DNA of 64,000 nt from Haliotis asinina (taxonomy: Eukaryota > Mollusca > Gastropoda > Lepetellida > Haliotidae). Positions 53,101 through 64,000 of this stretch are shown here, piece after piece. The stretch is from NCBI RefSeq assembly GCF_037392515.1, contig NC_090288.1:58823673-58887672 (forward strand). The letters are read 5' to 3'. Within the stretch, counting starts at the first letter, position 1. Each line of letters begins with the position of its first letter. A model generated the notes under the pieces. That model did not search any database. It saw nothing but the letters and a program-made list of their open reading frames with translations, and was not told the origin of the DNA. A program made the position numbers and the translations under genes.

Positions 53101-56100
53101 ACTTACTGAAAAAGAGGAACGTGCTTAAGTTAGAAAGTGATACGCGATAGATATGTGTATTTTATGCGCGATCGTTTAAAATATACATGTTTGCTGAATG
53201 ATAATTAGATGTTTAACATAATAGAAAAAAAAGAAAGAAAGATAGAGATAGTGCTCACCCGTCACATTAGAAAGATGTGTCAGCCATGCATGTGTGATGG
53301 ATGACTGATGGCAACTGAATGTGAAGTCAGGTTTAGAAGCCCGTGATTTGGGTGGTGAGCCAAATACGGGTAGCACGTACAACTCCCTATATGGGACAGT
53401 GGAGAAACAGCCTTCTGATGGAATGAAAGAGAAATGAAAGGCTGTCGGCCACACAAACATTGTGAAACACTGTAAGGGCAATGACATAAGGCTAAAATTG
53501 TAAGAAATTTCATTTTGGACAGTTATATTCCATTCATGGATTGATGTTTGATCCAGTATATTTCTTGTAGATTTGGTTCCAAACGGATGATTGTCAAGCA
53601 GCATCGCCAGCCCGAATTTTTCTACTTCCTGCTTCTTGGCACAGGTATACCACATACTTGCATCACACACGCACACACGCACGCAGCACACACACACAGA
53701 GGAAAACAACTGCAGTTGCACTCACATGCACACATCCAAACTTAGAAACTACGTTTAACATTGGCTCATTTAGTGGTTTTGGCCTTTTATAAGAGTACAT
53801 AGTGGCCACACCAAACACACTGACGTTTATAACACAACTGTTTTGTGTTTGCGCTTCGCAGTGATGGTAGCCGTCCTGCAGGAGAGTGGATACGCCAAGA
53901 CGGCGGTGGAACTCACCCGAGGACACAGCTTTGGGGTAGGGGCATATTTCATTCGTGTAAACAAATTACATATGTCTTCAGTGCTGACGCTGCTTTAACA
54001 CTTCGGAACAAATACAAATGTACAGTGTCAGTCTTCATTTAAAAAGGGTTTCGATTTCTATAATAATGCCTTAAATTCTAGACCTCTTCTTTGCCGAAGG
54101 ATATCGTTAAAGTATGGGAGTTACGAACAGTTATAACAAAGTTCATTTCGTAGAACGGTCCAGACCACTTCAATGAGAATCATTTTCGAAACAGAGATAT
54201 ATAATGGTGTTTAGTATTCTCGTTTGTTGTGAAGTGTTACGTGTGATTGTGTGTCAGGAACTGGCTATCATGAGTGGCACCACCAGACAATCATCCATCA
54301 TCACCAAGACTCCTGTGGAGCTCCTCGCGGTCACCGAGGAGGTAGGTATTGAATGTGTCTGAGGGTACTCTTGAGTGTGCTTGCCTGAGTGTACTTTGGT
54401 GTGTGCTTCTCTGAATGTACCATTGGGCGAGTGTAAATTTCAGGGTTTTATGTATGTTCTTGAGTGCGTTTATTCGAGTATATTCTTCAGTGCGTTCATT
54501 CAATAATGCAATAATACTCGTGCGTTCACGTATATAAGCATGTGAGTGCCATCCTTCCAGTATTCTCGCATGTATATTCTACTATACCTTCTAGTGCGTG
54601 TTTTGGAATTGTATCTCCAGTGTGTGTATCTAAGAGTACTAGTATTTCCTATAACAGAACTACAGACGTATCTTCATGGTGGGAGGCATACGGAGCCTTC
54701 ACGACCCCGACCACCTGGAGTTCCTAGGGTAAGCGTGACGCCCTGCACCTTCTTATAGCGCGATCGTTGTGCGTCGGACGATGAGTACTCCTGAGTATAT
54801 ATGCTTATGGAAACAAATAAGGGAACACATCAAAGTACAAGTATTCCTATATTCATTTCCAGGTTTCTTCACAAGGCATATATTGTCCTGTGGGTGAAAA
54901 TTTAAATTCAAAGGGAACACTTGTACTCTTGTGTGTTCCCATATTTGTTTCCATGACTATATATGATCCCGTATTTGGAATATCTATTGAATTAACGCGC
55001 TTTTGCCCTGATAACGGTGAACGAGAACAAATATCTGCAGCAACACAAAATGTCGGTTCTGACTTGATTGTGAAGTTTTGTTAAAACATCCACTGGTATG
55101 ACTTTAACTTATTTTCAGAAATCTGGCGTTTCTCCAGGACTGGCCATTAGAGCTGCTGACAGGCGCGGATGCTAAGCTCGTCACATTCTGCTACTTCCGG
55201 TAACCACCAGTTCCACGTGTACATACGACCACCTGTGCGGTGCCATCTGTGCAATATACATCGTAATATAAACACCCAAAAATATATTTTGCGATTATAA
55301 GTGTTTGTTGCTTTCGCTTTGGAACCAACAGTTGATAATCATGATATTCCTGCCCTGAAATGAATGCATATTGTTACCAGCCTCGATCGAGATGACTTAA
55401 ATTAGCTAGTGCAAGCTCAATGACGTGAAATAATGTGTCGAAGTACACCCCTTGCGGCCATAGGTAATCTTCACCAAATGTCACTCCATTTATGTGAAAT
55501 CTCGCACAATCCCACTATTTCTCGCTCAGAAATGTGTATGTGAACATTGTTTTGGTGCTACAGGTGCAAGACCGTCATGGTGAAGGACAGCAACGCCTCT
55601 GACTGGATTTTTGTAGTGAAGTCGGTAAGCATTCATGTATTATTTTGCTAGCCTCATCTTCATGATAAATCCAGGTGAACTTTGAAACGCCATATTGTAA
55701 AATGTGTATATGTGACAAGCCACCAAATGCAGATATCATTTTGTCCCAATAATTTTGTCACTGACATCATCAGTTGCTGCTGAACATTATCAACACTTTC
55801 TACTGACAGGACATAATTTACTGTAATTTGTAATTTTACTTTTGTCATAGTTAGTGTGTCTTTAGGATCTTTATGAAAGCAAGACAATACTTCCGTTCAA
55901 AGACTCCGTACCTCCGTGTTAGGCACAATTCTGCTGTTTAACGAGGGATACTCCGCGACAAGACCATGCCCATATAAGGTAATCTCTGCGTCGTGTGGTT
56001 CATATTGTGTGTATTATTGATGCAGGGTTCAGTGACTGTGTTAAAGAAACTCGTCAAAGCTCAACCAACCCTGAACAAGAAAACAGGACGGTATCACCAA

Positions 56101-59100
56101 GTCGCCCATACCAGTGGTTACCTGGCCTTTCAAAGCAACGTCATCGCATACTCCCGTTACCTCGCTTACAACAACAGAACATTGCCATCACCTCTTTCTC
56201 TGTCGCTCAACTCAAGTTTTACCACGGACTCTGATGTCACACAATCCAGTGACGTCACTGATGATGTTGACGGCTTTCTCCGACGTGCCACGCGAGTCAA
56301 TCGGCCAATGACATGTTCCCCTCAAAGGAAGCTAGAAGTAGCTAGCGGTCCCCGGATGTCCAAGTCCGCTGTCTGTCGGGTGCAGAAGAGGAAGGTTGGA
56401 TATAAGTATTTGTCTTCACGCCTCTTCCAAGCAAGCCAGCAATATAATGGGGACTCTAGAAATGGGCTTTTCGACCCTTTCACAAGCTGGATATCCTCCG
56501 CCTTCAATAATTCAGTCATATATCACTGCACATACGTTTAATGTGTTAGGAGCACCGGAAGTGAACGTCAGAGTGACGTGTCTCATGTGTGTCGTATCCT
56601 GTGACCCTGGATGTAAATCTCAGATTCGCCCATGATTATAGATCAATAGATCCAACTTAGTCCCAGGACTAACATGCTCTGTACATTTTTTTTCAGACAA
56701 GGAGTGCCGAGACGATTTCAAACGCATCAACGCCGACATCAACTACCATAACAGGTCCGTGGCGGTTGAGTCTCTTATGTCAAACAAAACCTAGACAGGA
56801 ACGGATACAACTGTTTGAGAAATGGGGAAGGGGCTGCACAGATTATTTTCACCTGCGGGAGTTTCAGTGGTCATTTAATAAACTTACAGGACAAAATGGA
56901 ATGGATCTGCTCTGGATCCTCCAATGCTAGATGATTTTCAGTTCATAATGATTCTTAAGTACCGTAAATGACAGTGAATATCGTTTTAATGTGAATTCTT
57001 ACCTTGTAATGATTCATTCTGCAGCTAGGACGTAATGAGAGAAATTAGTGCTGCCTTGTGATTTGCAAATCAACACTGTTTATAGTAGAAATTATGATAT
57101 ATAGGCCAGAATTGTGATATCAGGAAATAACCGTACACACGTCAGTCAATGAACAATATCATATCGCAAAATACAGTTATATGTCCAAGGACAATACAGT
57201 CGGTGATATTCGAGCCAACAGCAGTGGGTAATTGCTCTATATATTAGGGAAGGGTCTCAGTGAATTTGTTCCTATATCCAGAGTGGTATTTTGTTTTATA
57301 TTCTTATTTAATTATTTTATTATTATGTTTTGGCAATTACGGCAACTTGTAAATAATCTGTTCTGGACCAGTCTGTCCAGTGACTGACATTATGAACATC
57401 GATCTACGCAATTAAATGTTCGATGGCATGCTTAATGAACATCGATCTACGCAGTTAAGGTTGGATGGCATGCTTGGTGAACATCGATCTACGCAGTTAA
57501 GGTTGGATGGCATGCTTGATGAACATCGATCTACGCAGTTAAGGTTCGATGGCATGCTTGATGAACATCGATCTACACAGTTAAGGTTGGATGGCATGCT
57601 TGATGAACATCGATCTACGCAGTTAAGGTTGGATGGCATGCTTGATGAACATCGATCTACGCAGTTAAGGTTGGATGGCATGCTTGGTGAACATCGATCT
57701 ACGCAGTTAAGGTTGGATGGCATGCTTGATGAACATCGATCTACGCAGTTAAGGTTCGATGGCATGCTTGATGAACATCGATCTACGCAGTTAAGGTTGG
57801 ATGGCATGCTTGATGAACATCGATCTACGCAGTTAAGGTTGGATGGCATGCTTGATGAACATCGATCTACGCAGTTAAGGTTGGATGGCATGCTTGGTGA
57901 ACATCGATCTACGCAGTTAAGGTTGGATGGCATGCTTGGTGAACATCGATCTACGCAGTTAAGGTTGGATGGCATGCTTGGTGAACATCGATCTACGCAG
58001 TTAAGGTTGGATGGCATGCTTGATGAACATCGATCTACGCAGTTAAGGTTGGATGGCATGCTTGATGAACATCGATCTACGCAGTTAAGGTTGGATGGCA
58101 TGCTTGATGAACATCGATCTACGCAGTTAAGGTTGGATGGCATGCTTGATGAACATCGATCTACGCAGTTAAGGTTGGATGGCATGCTTGATGAACATCG
58201 ATCTACGCAGTTAAGGTTGGATGGCATGCTTGGTGAACATCGATCTACGCAGTTAAGGTTGGATGGCATGCTTGGTGAACATCGATCTACGCAGTTAAGG
58301 TTGGATGGCATGCTTGATGAACATCGATCTACGCAGTTAAGGTTGGATGGCATGCTTGGTGAACATCGATCTACGCAGTTAAGGTTCGATGGCATGCTTG
58401 ATGAACATCGATCTACGCAGTTAAGGTTGGATGCCATGCTTGATGAACATCGATCTACGCAGTTAAGGTTCGATGGCATGCTTGATGAACATCGATCTAC
58501 GCAGTTAAGGTTGGATGGCATGCTTGATGAACATCGATCTACGCAGTTAAGGTTGGATGGCATGCTTGATGAACATCGATCTACGCAGTTAAGGTTCGAT
58601 GGCATGCTTGATGAACATCGATCTACGCAGTTAAGGTTGGATGGCATGCTTGATGAACATCGATCTACGCAGTTAAGGTTGGATGGCATGCTTGGTGAAC
58701 ATCGATCTACGCAGTTAAGGTTGGATGGCATGCTTGGTGAACATCGATCTACGCAGTTAAGGTTGGATGGCATGCTTGATGAACATCGATCTACGCAGTT
58801 AAGGTTGGATGACATGCTTGGTGAACATCGATCTACGCAGTTAAGGTTGGATGGCATGCTTGGTGAACATCGATCTACGCAGTTAAGGTTCGATGGCATG
58901 CTTGATGAACATCGATCTACGCAGTTAAGGTTGGATGGCATGCTTGATGAACATCGATCTACGCAGTTAAGGTTCGATGGCATGCTTAATGAACATCGAT
59001 CTACGCAGTTAAGGTTGGATGGCATGCTTGATGAACATCGATCTACGCAGTTGAGGTTGGATGGCATGCTTAATGAACATCGATCTACGCAGTTAAGGTT

Positions 59101-62100
59101 GGATGGCATGCTTGATGAACATCGATCTACGCAGTTAAGGTTGGATGGCATGCTTGATGAACATCGATCTACGCAGTTAAGGTTGGATGGCATGCTTGAT
59201 GAACATCGATCTACGCAGTTAAGGTTGGATGGCATGCTTGATGAACATCGATCTACGCAGTTAAGGTTGGATGGCATGCTTGATGAACATCGATCTACGC
59301 AGTTAAGGTTGGATGGCATGCTTGATGAACATCGATCTACGCAGTTAAGGTTGGATGGCATGCTTGATGAACATCGATCTACGCAGTTAAGGTTGGATGG
59401 CATGCTTGATGAACATCGATCTACGCAGTTAAGGTTCGATGGCATGCTTGATGAACATCGATCTACGCAGTTAAGGTTGGATGGCATGCTTGATGAACAT
59501 CGATCTACGCAGTTAAGGTTGGATGGCATGCTTGGTGAACATCGATCTACGCAGTTAAGGTTGGATGGCATGCTTGGTGAACATCGATCTACGCAGTTAA
59601 GGTTGGATGGCATGCTTGATGAACATCGATCTACGCAGTTAAGGTTGGATGGCATGCTTGGTGAACATCGATCTACGCAGTTAAGGTTGGATGGCATGCT
59701 TGATGAACATCGATCTACGCAGTTTAGGTTCGATGGCATGCTTAATGAACATCGATCTACGCAGTTAAGGTTGGATGGCATGCTTGATGAACATCGATCT
59801 ACGCAGTTGAGGTTGGATGGCATGCTTAATGAACATCGATCTACGCAATTAAGGTTGGATGGCATGCTTGATGAACATCGATCTACGCAGTTAAGGTTGG
59901 ATGGCATGCTTGATGAACATCGATCTACGCAGTTAAGGTTGGATGGCATGCTTGATGAACATCGATCTACGCAGTTAAGGTTAGATGGCATGCTTGATGA
60001 ACATCGATCTACGCAGTTAAGGTTGGATGGCATGCTTGATGAACATCGATCTACGCAGTTAAGGTTGGATGGCATGCTTGGTGAACATCGATCTACGCAG
60101 TTAAGGTTGGATGGCATGCTTGGTGAACATCGATCTACGCAGTTAAGGTTGGATGGCATGCTTGGTGAACATCGATCTACGCAGTTAAGGTTGGATGGCA
60201 TGCTTGGTGAACATCGATCTATGCAGTTGAGGTTGGATGGCATGCTTGGTGAACATCGATCTACGCAGTTGAGGTTGGATGGCATGCTTGGTGAACATCG
60301 ATCTACGCAGTTAAGGTTGGATGGCATGCTTGGTGAACATCGATCTACGCAGTTAAGGTTGGGTGGCATGCTTGGTGAACATCGATCTACGCAGTTGAGG
60401 TTGGATGGCATGCTTGGTGAACATCGATCTACGCAGTTAAGGTTGAATGGCATGCTTAATGAACATGGATCTACGCAGTTGAGGTTGGATGGCATGCTTG
60501 GTGAACATGGATCTACGCAGTTAAGGTTGGATGGCATGCTTGGTGAACATCGATCTACGCAGTTGAGGTTGGATGGCATGCTTGGTGAACATCGATCTAC
60601 GCAGTTAAGGTTGGGTGGCATGCTTGGTGAACATCGATCTACGCAGTTAAGGTTGGATGGCATGCTTGGTGAACAGCGATCTACGCAGTTAAGGTTGGAT
60701 GGCATGCTTGGTGAACATCGATCTACGCAGTTGAGGTTGGATGGCATGCTTGGTGAACATCGATCTACGCAGTTGAGGTTGGATGGCATGCTTGGTGAAC
60801 ATCAATCTACCCAGTTAAGGTTGGATGGCATGCTTAATGAACATCGATCTACGCAGTTAAGGTTGGATGGCATGCTTGGTGAACATCGATCTACGCAGTT
60901 AAGGTTGGATGGCATGCTTGGTGAACATCGATCTACGCAGTTGAGGTTGGATGGCATGCTTGGTGAACATCGATCTACGCAGTTAAGGTTGGATGGCATG
61001 CTTGATGAACATCGATCTACGCAGTTAAGGTTGGATGGCATGCTTGGTGAACATGGATCTACGCAGTTAAGGTTGGATGCCATGCTTGGTGAACATCGAT
61101 CTACGCAGTTGAGGTTGGATGGCATGCTTGATGAACATCGATCTACGCAGTTAAGGTTCGATGGCATGCTTGATGAACATCGATCTACGCAGTTGAGGTT
61201 GGATGGCATGCTTGGTGAACATCGATCTACGCAGTTAAGGTTGGGTGGCATGCTTGGTGAACATCGATCTACGCAGTTGAGGTTGGATGGCATGTTTGGT
61301 GAACATCGATCTACGCAGTTAAGGTTGGATGGCATGCTTGGTGAACATCGATCTACGCAGTTGAGGTTGGATGGCATGCTTGGTGAACATCGATCTACGT
61401 AGTTGAGGTTGGGTGGCATGCTTGGTGAACATCGATCTAAGCAGTTAAGGTTGGATGGCATACTTGATGAACATCGATCTACGCAGTTAAGGTTGGATGG
61501 CATGCTTGATGAACATCGATCTACGCAGTTGCATGACGCAGTTGCATCGATCAAGGTTGCATGACATGCCCCAGCCAAGTCAGCGACCATGACCAACCGA
61601 TCCCGTTCGTCGACAGTTGCAAGCATGGGCTTCAGGAAACGAATTCTAAATCGGATCATTACGAATCACAGTGTCATGTCGTCAAAGATCTACATGTGCT
61701 CTTATGTTGGTACAATCAGCCATTTGGAAATGATATTCTCTTCACAGTTCCCGGTGGTACAGTTGTACACACAGAACAGTCTCCCGCGCTTCAGCATCTA
61801 CGGAAACAATCTACTGAAATTTCTAGCATATGGCACAATATTTCAAAAACAAAACGTCTCAACCTCCGTCAACACTACGTATTGTTGTACACCATTCCAT
61901 GTATGGATCACGGTATGAGAATATAATGCTATCGAAGCACAGTGATTAACATCCAAGCTTACCAGACTTGTATTTTGGCACATCCTTCTCGAATAGCTCC
62001 GACATATTCTGCCCTATACGGTTCAAGTCAAGATAGGAGTTGACGATGCAACGATAGTACAAGCAGGAACTAACACACAATACCTCATCTGTTGGTCTTC

Positions 62101-63475
62101 ATCGCCTGTTCTGCTGATATTATTGTTGTAGAACGAAAGATGCCAACAAATCCCTTGTCCCTGACCGTGTGCTAGTGTCATCAGTGGCCTTGGTGTCTTT
62201 AAGGGGCGGTGGGGTAGCCTGGTGGTTAGAGCGTTCGCTCGTCACGCCGAAGGCCCGGGGTCGATTCCCCATATGGGTACAATGAAGCCTATTTCTGATA
62301 AACAGTGGCGACAAATTATGTTCACTCTCGTGTCGTTAAATCTTCTAAAGGACACAAACAGAGAGGTAATCAATTGGAAAGACTTCAAAATACCACACTT
62401 CTTCCCGAAGCAAGATGGTGTCCACTATAGTTTATGTCAAAGTCTGGTTTTATCAAAAAAGAAGGATTTGGATATAGGCTACTGGACATAGGACATATAG
62501 GATATAGGCTGCTCGAGAAGATGAGTTAATCATTGTGTGACCCCACGAGTTCACAACCCGGAGTGAGCAGCCATTAGATGTTAATGGGAGCATATACAGT
62601 TTCATCTGCACAGCTGCATGTCGTGATGACGACGTAACGCTCCACGAGCAGTGCTTGTCTGGTGCAATCGCATGGCTGTCTGCCTCGCGGTGCCTCACTA
62701 TGACGTCGATGGGGGGCAGCGACCCACGTATGGGCGGTGTCTTGCATAACAAGACAGACTAGAAGAATATTGCATTGCACACCTGTGGATGAGAGGGTAT
62801 ATTAGAGGTTATGTCCTAGGTGTGTAACTGATCATCTTTCTCATTTTGTTTTGTTTGGTTATTTTTGTTTGGTTTTTTATCTTGATTATTTCTTAAATTT
62901 AGGCAAATCTAGTATCTAGTGCTCAGATATACATTTTCTCAACAGTTCGTTGTAAAGTTTAAGTACGGAACGTTACATGAGACTCAAATCCTGCACATAT
63001 AAGTTTGCGCTGATCAAGTCTTGATCAATTGACCATATTTCCAAAGGAACACAGCTCATCCATAGTTGAGAACTATTGATGCCTTGAGATAATTTTGACG
63101 TCAGCGCATGTGCAAACAGCCCCAATCCAATCAGATACGTTTGACATTGTTGTGAACAATTAGCAATGAATTAATAAAATAACAAGTCGACACCATTATC
63201 GCCATTGATAACTCTCTCAACAATAAGCTCCTAAGACCAGAGCTAAACATGTTTTCCTCTGAATGTATCTCAATTATATATTTGCATGCTATTCAATCTA
63301 AAGCTCCCACGGCAAAAGAGGGTAGTGATATTGTGCCATTCAATAATTTCCCCTGGGTTGCCCAGATGACAGTGGTGTAGCTGGCCCCAACGATGACGGC
63401 AACGCCCACGTCGACAGTCAGAGAGGAAGGATCCGAACCTTTCTAGACGACCTCGACGGTGGAGTCTCCTCAAAG
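50196..63475 (+). CDS. CNBD2: Cyclic-nucleotide-binding-domain protein, CNBD2-like (both ends open)
   Basis: Exons: 50196-50512, 50973-51059, 51173-51284, 52053-52127, 52887-52975, 53571-53644, 53862-53935, 54258-54341, 54658-54728, 55119-55199, 55564-55624, 56026 to about 56400 (donor unresolved), 56697-56754, 63366-63475. Ser/Arg-rich N-terminus; then RTEEEIHH and IEDLPIRMQKHLARYSTFQS leading into the cNMP domain: FFYFLLLGTVMVAVLQ, and phosphate-binding cassette FGELAIMSGTTRQSS with Glu and Arg kept. A second partial fold follows (SDWIFVVKSGSVTVLKKL). Phases agree except between exons 2 and 3. Exon 56697 joins 63366 in phase only if read TRSAETISNASTP. The last two exons are the least certain. 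In vertebrates CNBD2 is linked to sperm; here that role is untested. Confidence 0.8.
50519..50585 (+). repeat. (GGTGTG)n hexanucleotide repeat next to a splice donor
   Basis: About 11 units beginning 6 nt after the donor GTAGAT (50513). It is G-rich on the transcribed-sense strand. Confidence 0.95.
50646..50752 (-). repeat. tRNA-derived SINE head, reverse orientation
   Basis: Minus strand: GGCAGTGGGGTATCTTAGTG, GTTAAAACGTTGGCTC, CCCAAGATCCAGGTTCGATT, then GAAACCCGTTTCTGGTGTCC. Tail truncated. CNBD2-like intron 1. Confidence 0.8.
51385..51510 (+). repeat. Degraded tRNA-derived SINE
   Basis: CTAGGGGTTAAAGCGTTCGC keeps the A-box region; ATATTGCTAAAAGCGGCGTA and CAGTCACTCATC keep the tail. The middle is scrambled. 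Confidence 0.65.
51675..51897 (+). repeat. Second SINE family, diverged copy
   Basis: CCCGTGCTTGTCGTAAGAGG, CTACTAACAGGATC, GCGATGCTGATGCTGTCGAT, GGTCCAGACTCTATTAA and AATATTGCTGAGTATGGCGT parallel 45312-45546. Confidence 0.8.
52727..52850. mobile_element. Degenerate relative of the 32185 foldback
   Basis: GTTCCTTTAACGAAGCAAAA, CTTTACTAGGGATAACCTTA and CCAATTCTTTTACATTGCAC follow the left arm of 32185-32342; the right arm is decayed but ends GAAAGAAGGCCC. Confidence 0.6.
53670..53702. repeat. CA-rich microsatellite
   Basis: Imperfect CACACACGCA run in a CNBD2-like intron. Confidence 0.85.
54795..54965. mobile_element. Foldback (MITE-like) element
   Basis: TATGGAAACAAATAAGGGAA at the left pairs with TTCCCATATTTGTTTCCAT at the right, followed inward by CAAAGTACAAGT against ACTTGTACTCTTG. 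CNBD2-like intron. Confidence 0.8.
56755..57393. other. CNBD2-like intron, left of satellite
   Basis: AT-rich intron sequence; no gene or clear repeat. Confidence 0.5.
57394..61531. repeat. 42-bp satellite array, about 99 units
   Basis: Unit: GAACATCGATCTACGCAGTT, AAGGTTGGATGGCATGCTTG, GT. Units are almost all exactly 42 bp, with common variants at the GGT/GAT/AAT position, the TTGGAT/TTCGAT position and AAGG/GAGG. GGT dominates in the right third, GAT in the left two thirds. Because 42 is divisible by 3, one frame is open for over 1,100 codons on each strand (14-residue periods DGMLDEHRSTQLRL and MPSNLNCVDRCSPS). It lies in a CNBD2-like intron. A block including FD-N, LD-D and GAGG-marked units recurs 756 bp apart (TTGAGG at 59051 and 59807). 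Confidence 0.97.
61532..62202. other. CNBD2-like intron, right of satellite
   Basis: Satellite edge decays into GCATGACGCAGTTGCATCGA, then unique sequence. No exon could be supported. Confidence 0.45.
62203..62330 (+). repeat. tRNA-derived SINE with well-preserved head
   Basis: GCGGTGGGGTAGCCTGGTGG, TTAGAGCGTTCGCTCGTCAC, then CGGGGTCGATTCCCCATATG: A and B boxes of a pol III promoter are both clear. The body is cut after GAAGCCTATTTCTGAT. Confidence 0.85.
62331..63365. other. CNBD2-like intron
   Basis: No gene recognised; a short ACATAGGACATATAGGATAT repeat near 62485-62510. Confidence 0.45.
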
Positions 63476-64000
63476 GTCAGTCATGAAAGATCAGACTTTG
63501 GTTTCGTGAGAAAAATATTGAAAGGGTTTCCTTTTGCATAAAACACTTTACACAGTTTTTAATATTTTATTAAACTCGGCTTTGTAATCTGGACTGTCAT
63601 AATTACGAGTTACACACTAAAATAACATCCCCGACAGTTAAATTGCTCTGCGTAATCTGGTCGCAGCTGACAAAAATAACGTTGGAAAACATCCCTGTTA
63701 CTACTGTTGGCAATGGTTACTGATTTAATACATTGTATTACGTGGCAATTTACAGAGGCAGAAGCAATTCATGTGAACTGTTTCCAATGAAAGTATAAAT
63801 ACAATATTTCGTAGAAATGAAAAATGGATGTTCAAGTTGTTGGTTGTCCTTAACAAAGTGGGGTAAGTCATCGTGGTAGTGAACACGTTAACGGACAAGA
63901 GTTAACAATCCGGTTCCCAGTCCGTAATAGACAGATTCCACTGTACTGCTATTTCGGATCTTTGTCTACAGTTATGGTTTATCATCAACCACCGACGACA
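63476..64000. other. CNBD2-like intron or flank to window edge
   Basis: Begins with donor GTCAGT. No further exon could be supported before the window ends. Confidence 0.45.

Noticed and set aside
57412..60789. 1,125-codon minus-strand frame of a 14-residue Cys repeat
   Set aside because: Reading of the 42-bp satellite; both strands are open simply from unit length and homogenisation.
57394..61531. CRISPR-like regular array
   Set aside because: The repeats are contiguous with no unique spacers, and the context is an animal intron.
62203..62330. Possible tRNA gene
   Set aside because: A and B boxes are present but the sequence does not fold as a full tRNA and matches the SINE heads elsewhere.

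Overview
The window looks like nuclear DNA of a marine gastropod mollusc, possibly an abalone-like lineage. It holds intron-rich animal genes with GT-AG junctions and many tRNA-derived SINE copies ending in the ATATTGCTGGAA...GGCGTAAAAC tail common in such genomes, plus foldback MITEs and long exact minisatellites. The species call is an inference; the gene families are read directly from translated exons.

Region 1 (1 to about 11,210) is the right-hand part of a Polinton/Maverick (adintovirus-like) DNA transposon that runs off the left edge. It carries two divergent gene pairs, a major capsid gene with a large internal deletion, a packaging ATPase, a run of small membrane or coiled-coil structural genes, a protein-primed DNA polymerase B interrupted by one TGA, and a retroviral-type integrase. 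A GC-rich palindrome related to GTGGGGGTACCCCC recurs inside its genes.

Region 2 (11,423 to 25,427, plus strand) is the telomere-protection gene POT1. Eleven exons give 570 contiguous in-frame codons through the natural stop. The 5' exons lie left of the window, so the Polinton sits in a POT1 intron. A decayed DIRS-type tyrosine-recombinase retroelement (18,489 to 22,856) occupies another POT1 intron.

Region 3 (25,428 to 31,177) has no recognised gene: a Penelope-type endonuclease remnant and a 43-bp minisatellite.

Region 4 (31,178 to 40,023, plus strand) is an SLC6 Na+/Cl- dependent transporter, closest by eye to glycine transporters. Fourteen exons total 2,019 nt. Its exon-9 splice donor has been amplified into a 44-copy 33-bp array, and exon 4 has a decayed tandem copy.

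Region 5 (40,024 to 50,195) is gene-poor, with SINEs, minisatellites and a cluster of CACGTG motifs.

Region 6 (50,196 to 63,475, plus strand, both ends open) is a cyclic-nucleotide-binding-domain gene resembling CNBD2. One of its introns contains a 4.1-kb, 42-bp satellite that is open in one frame on each strand but is not a gene.
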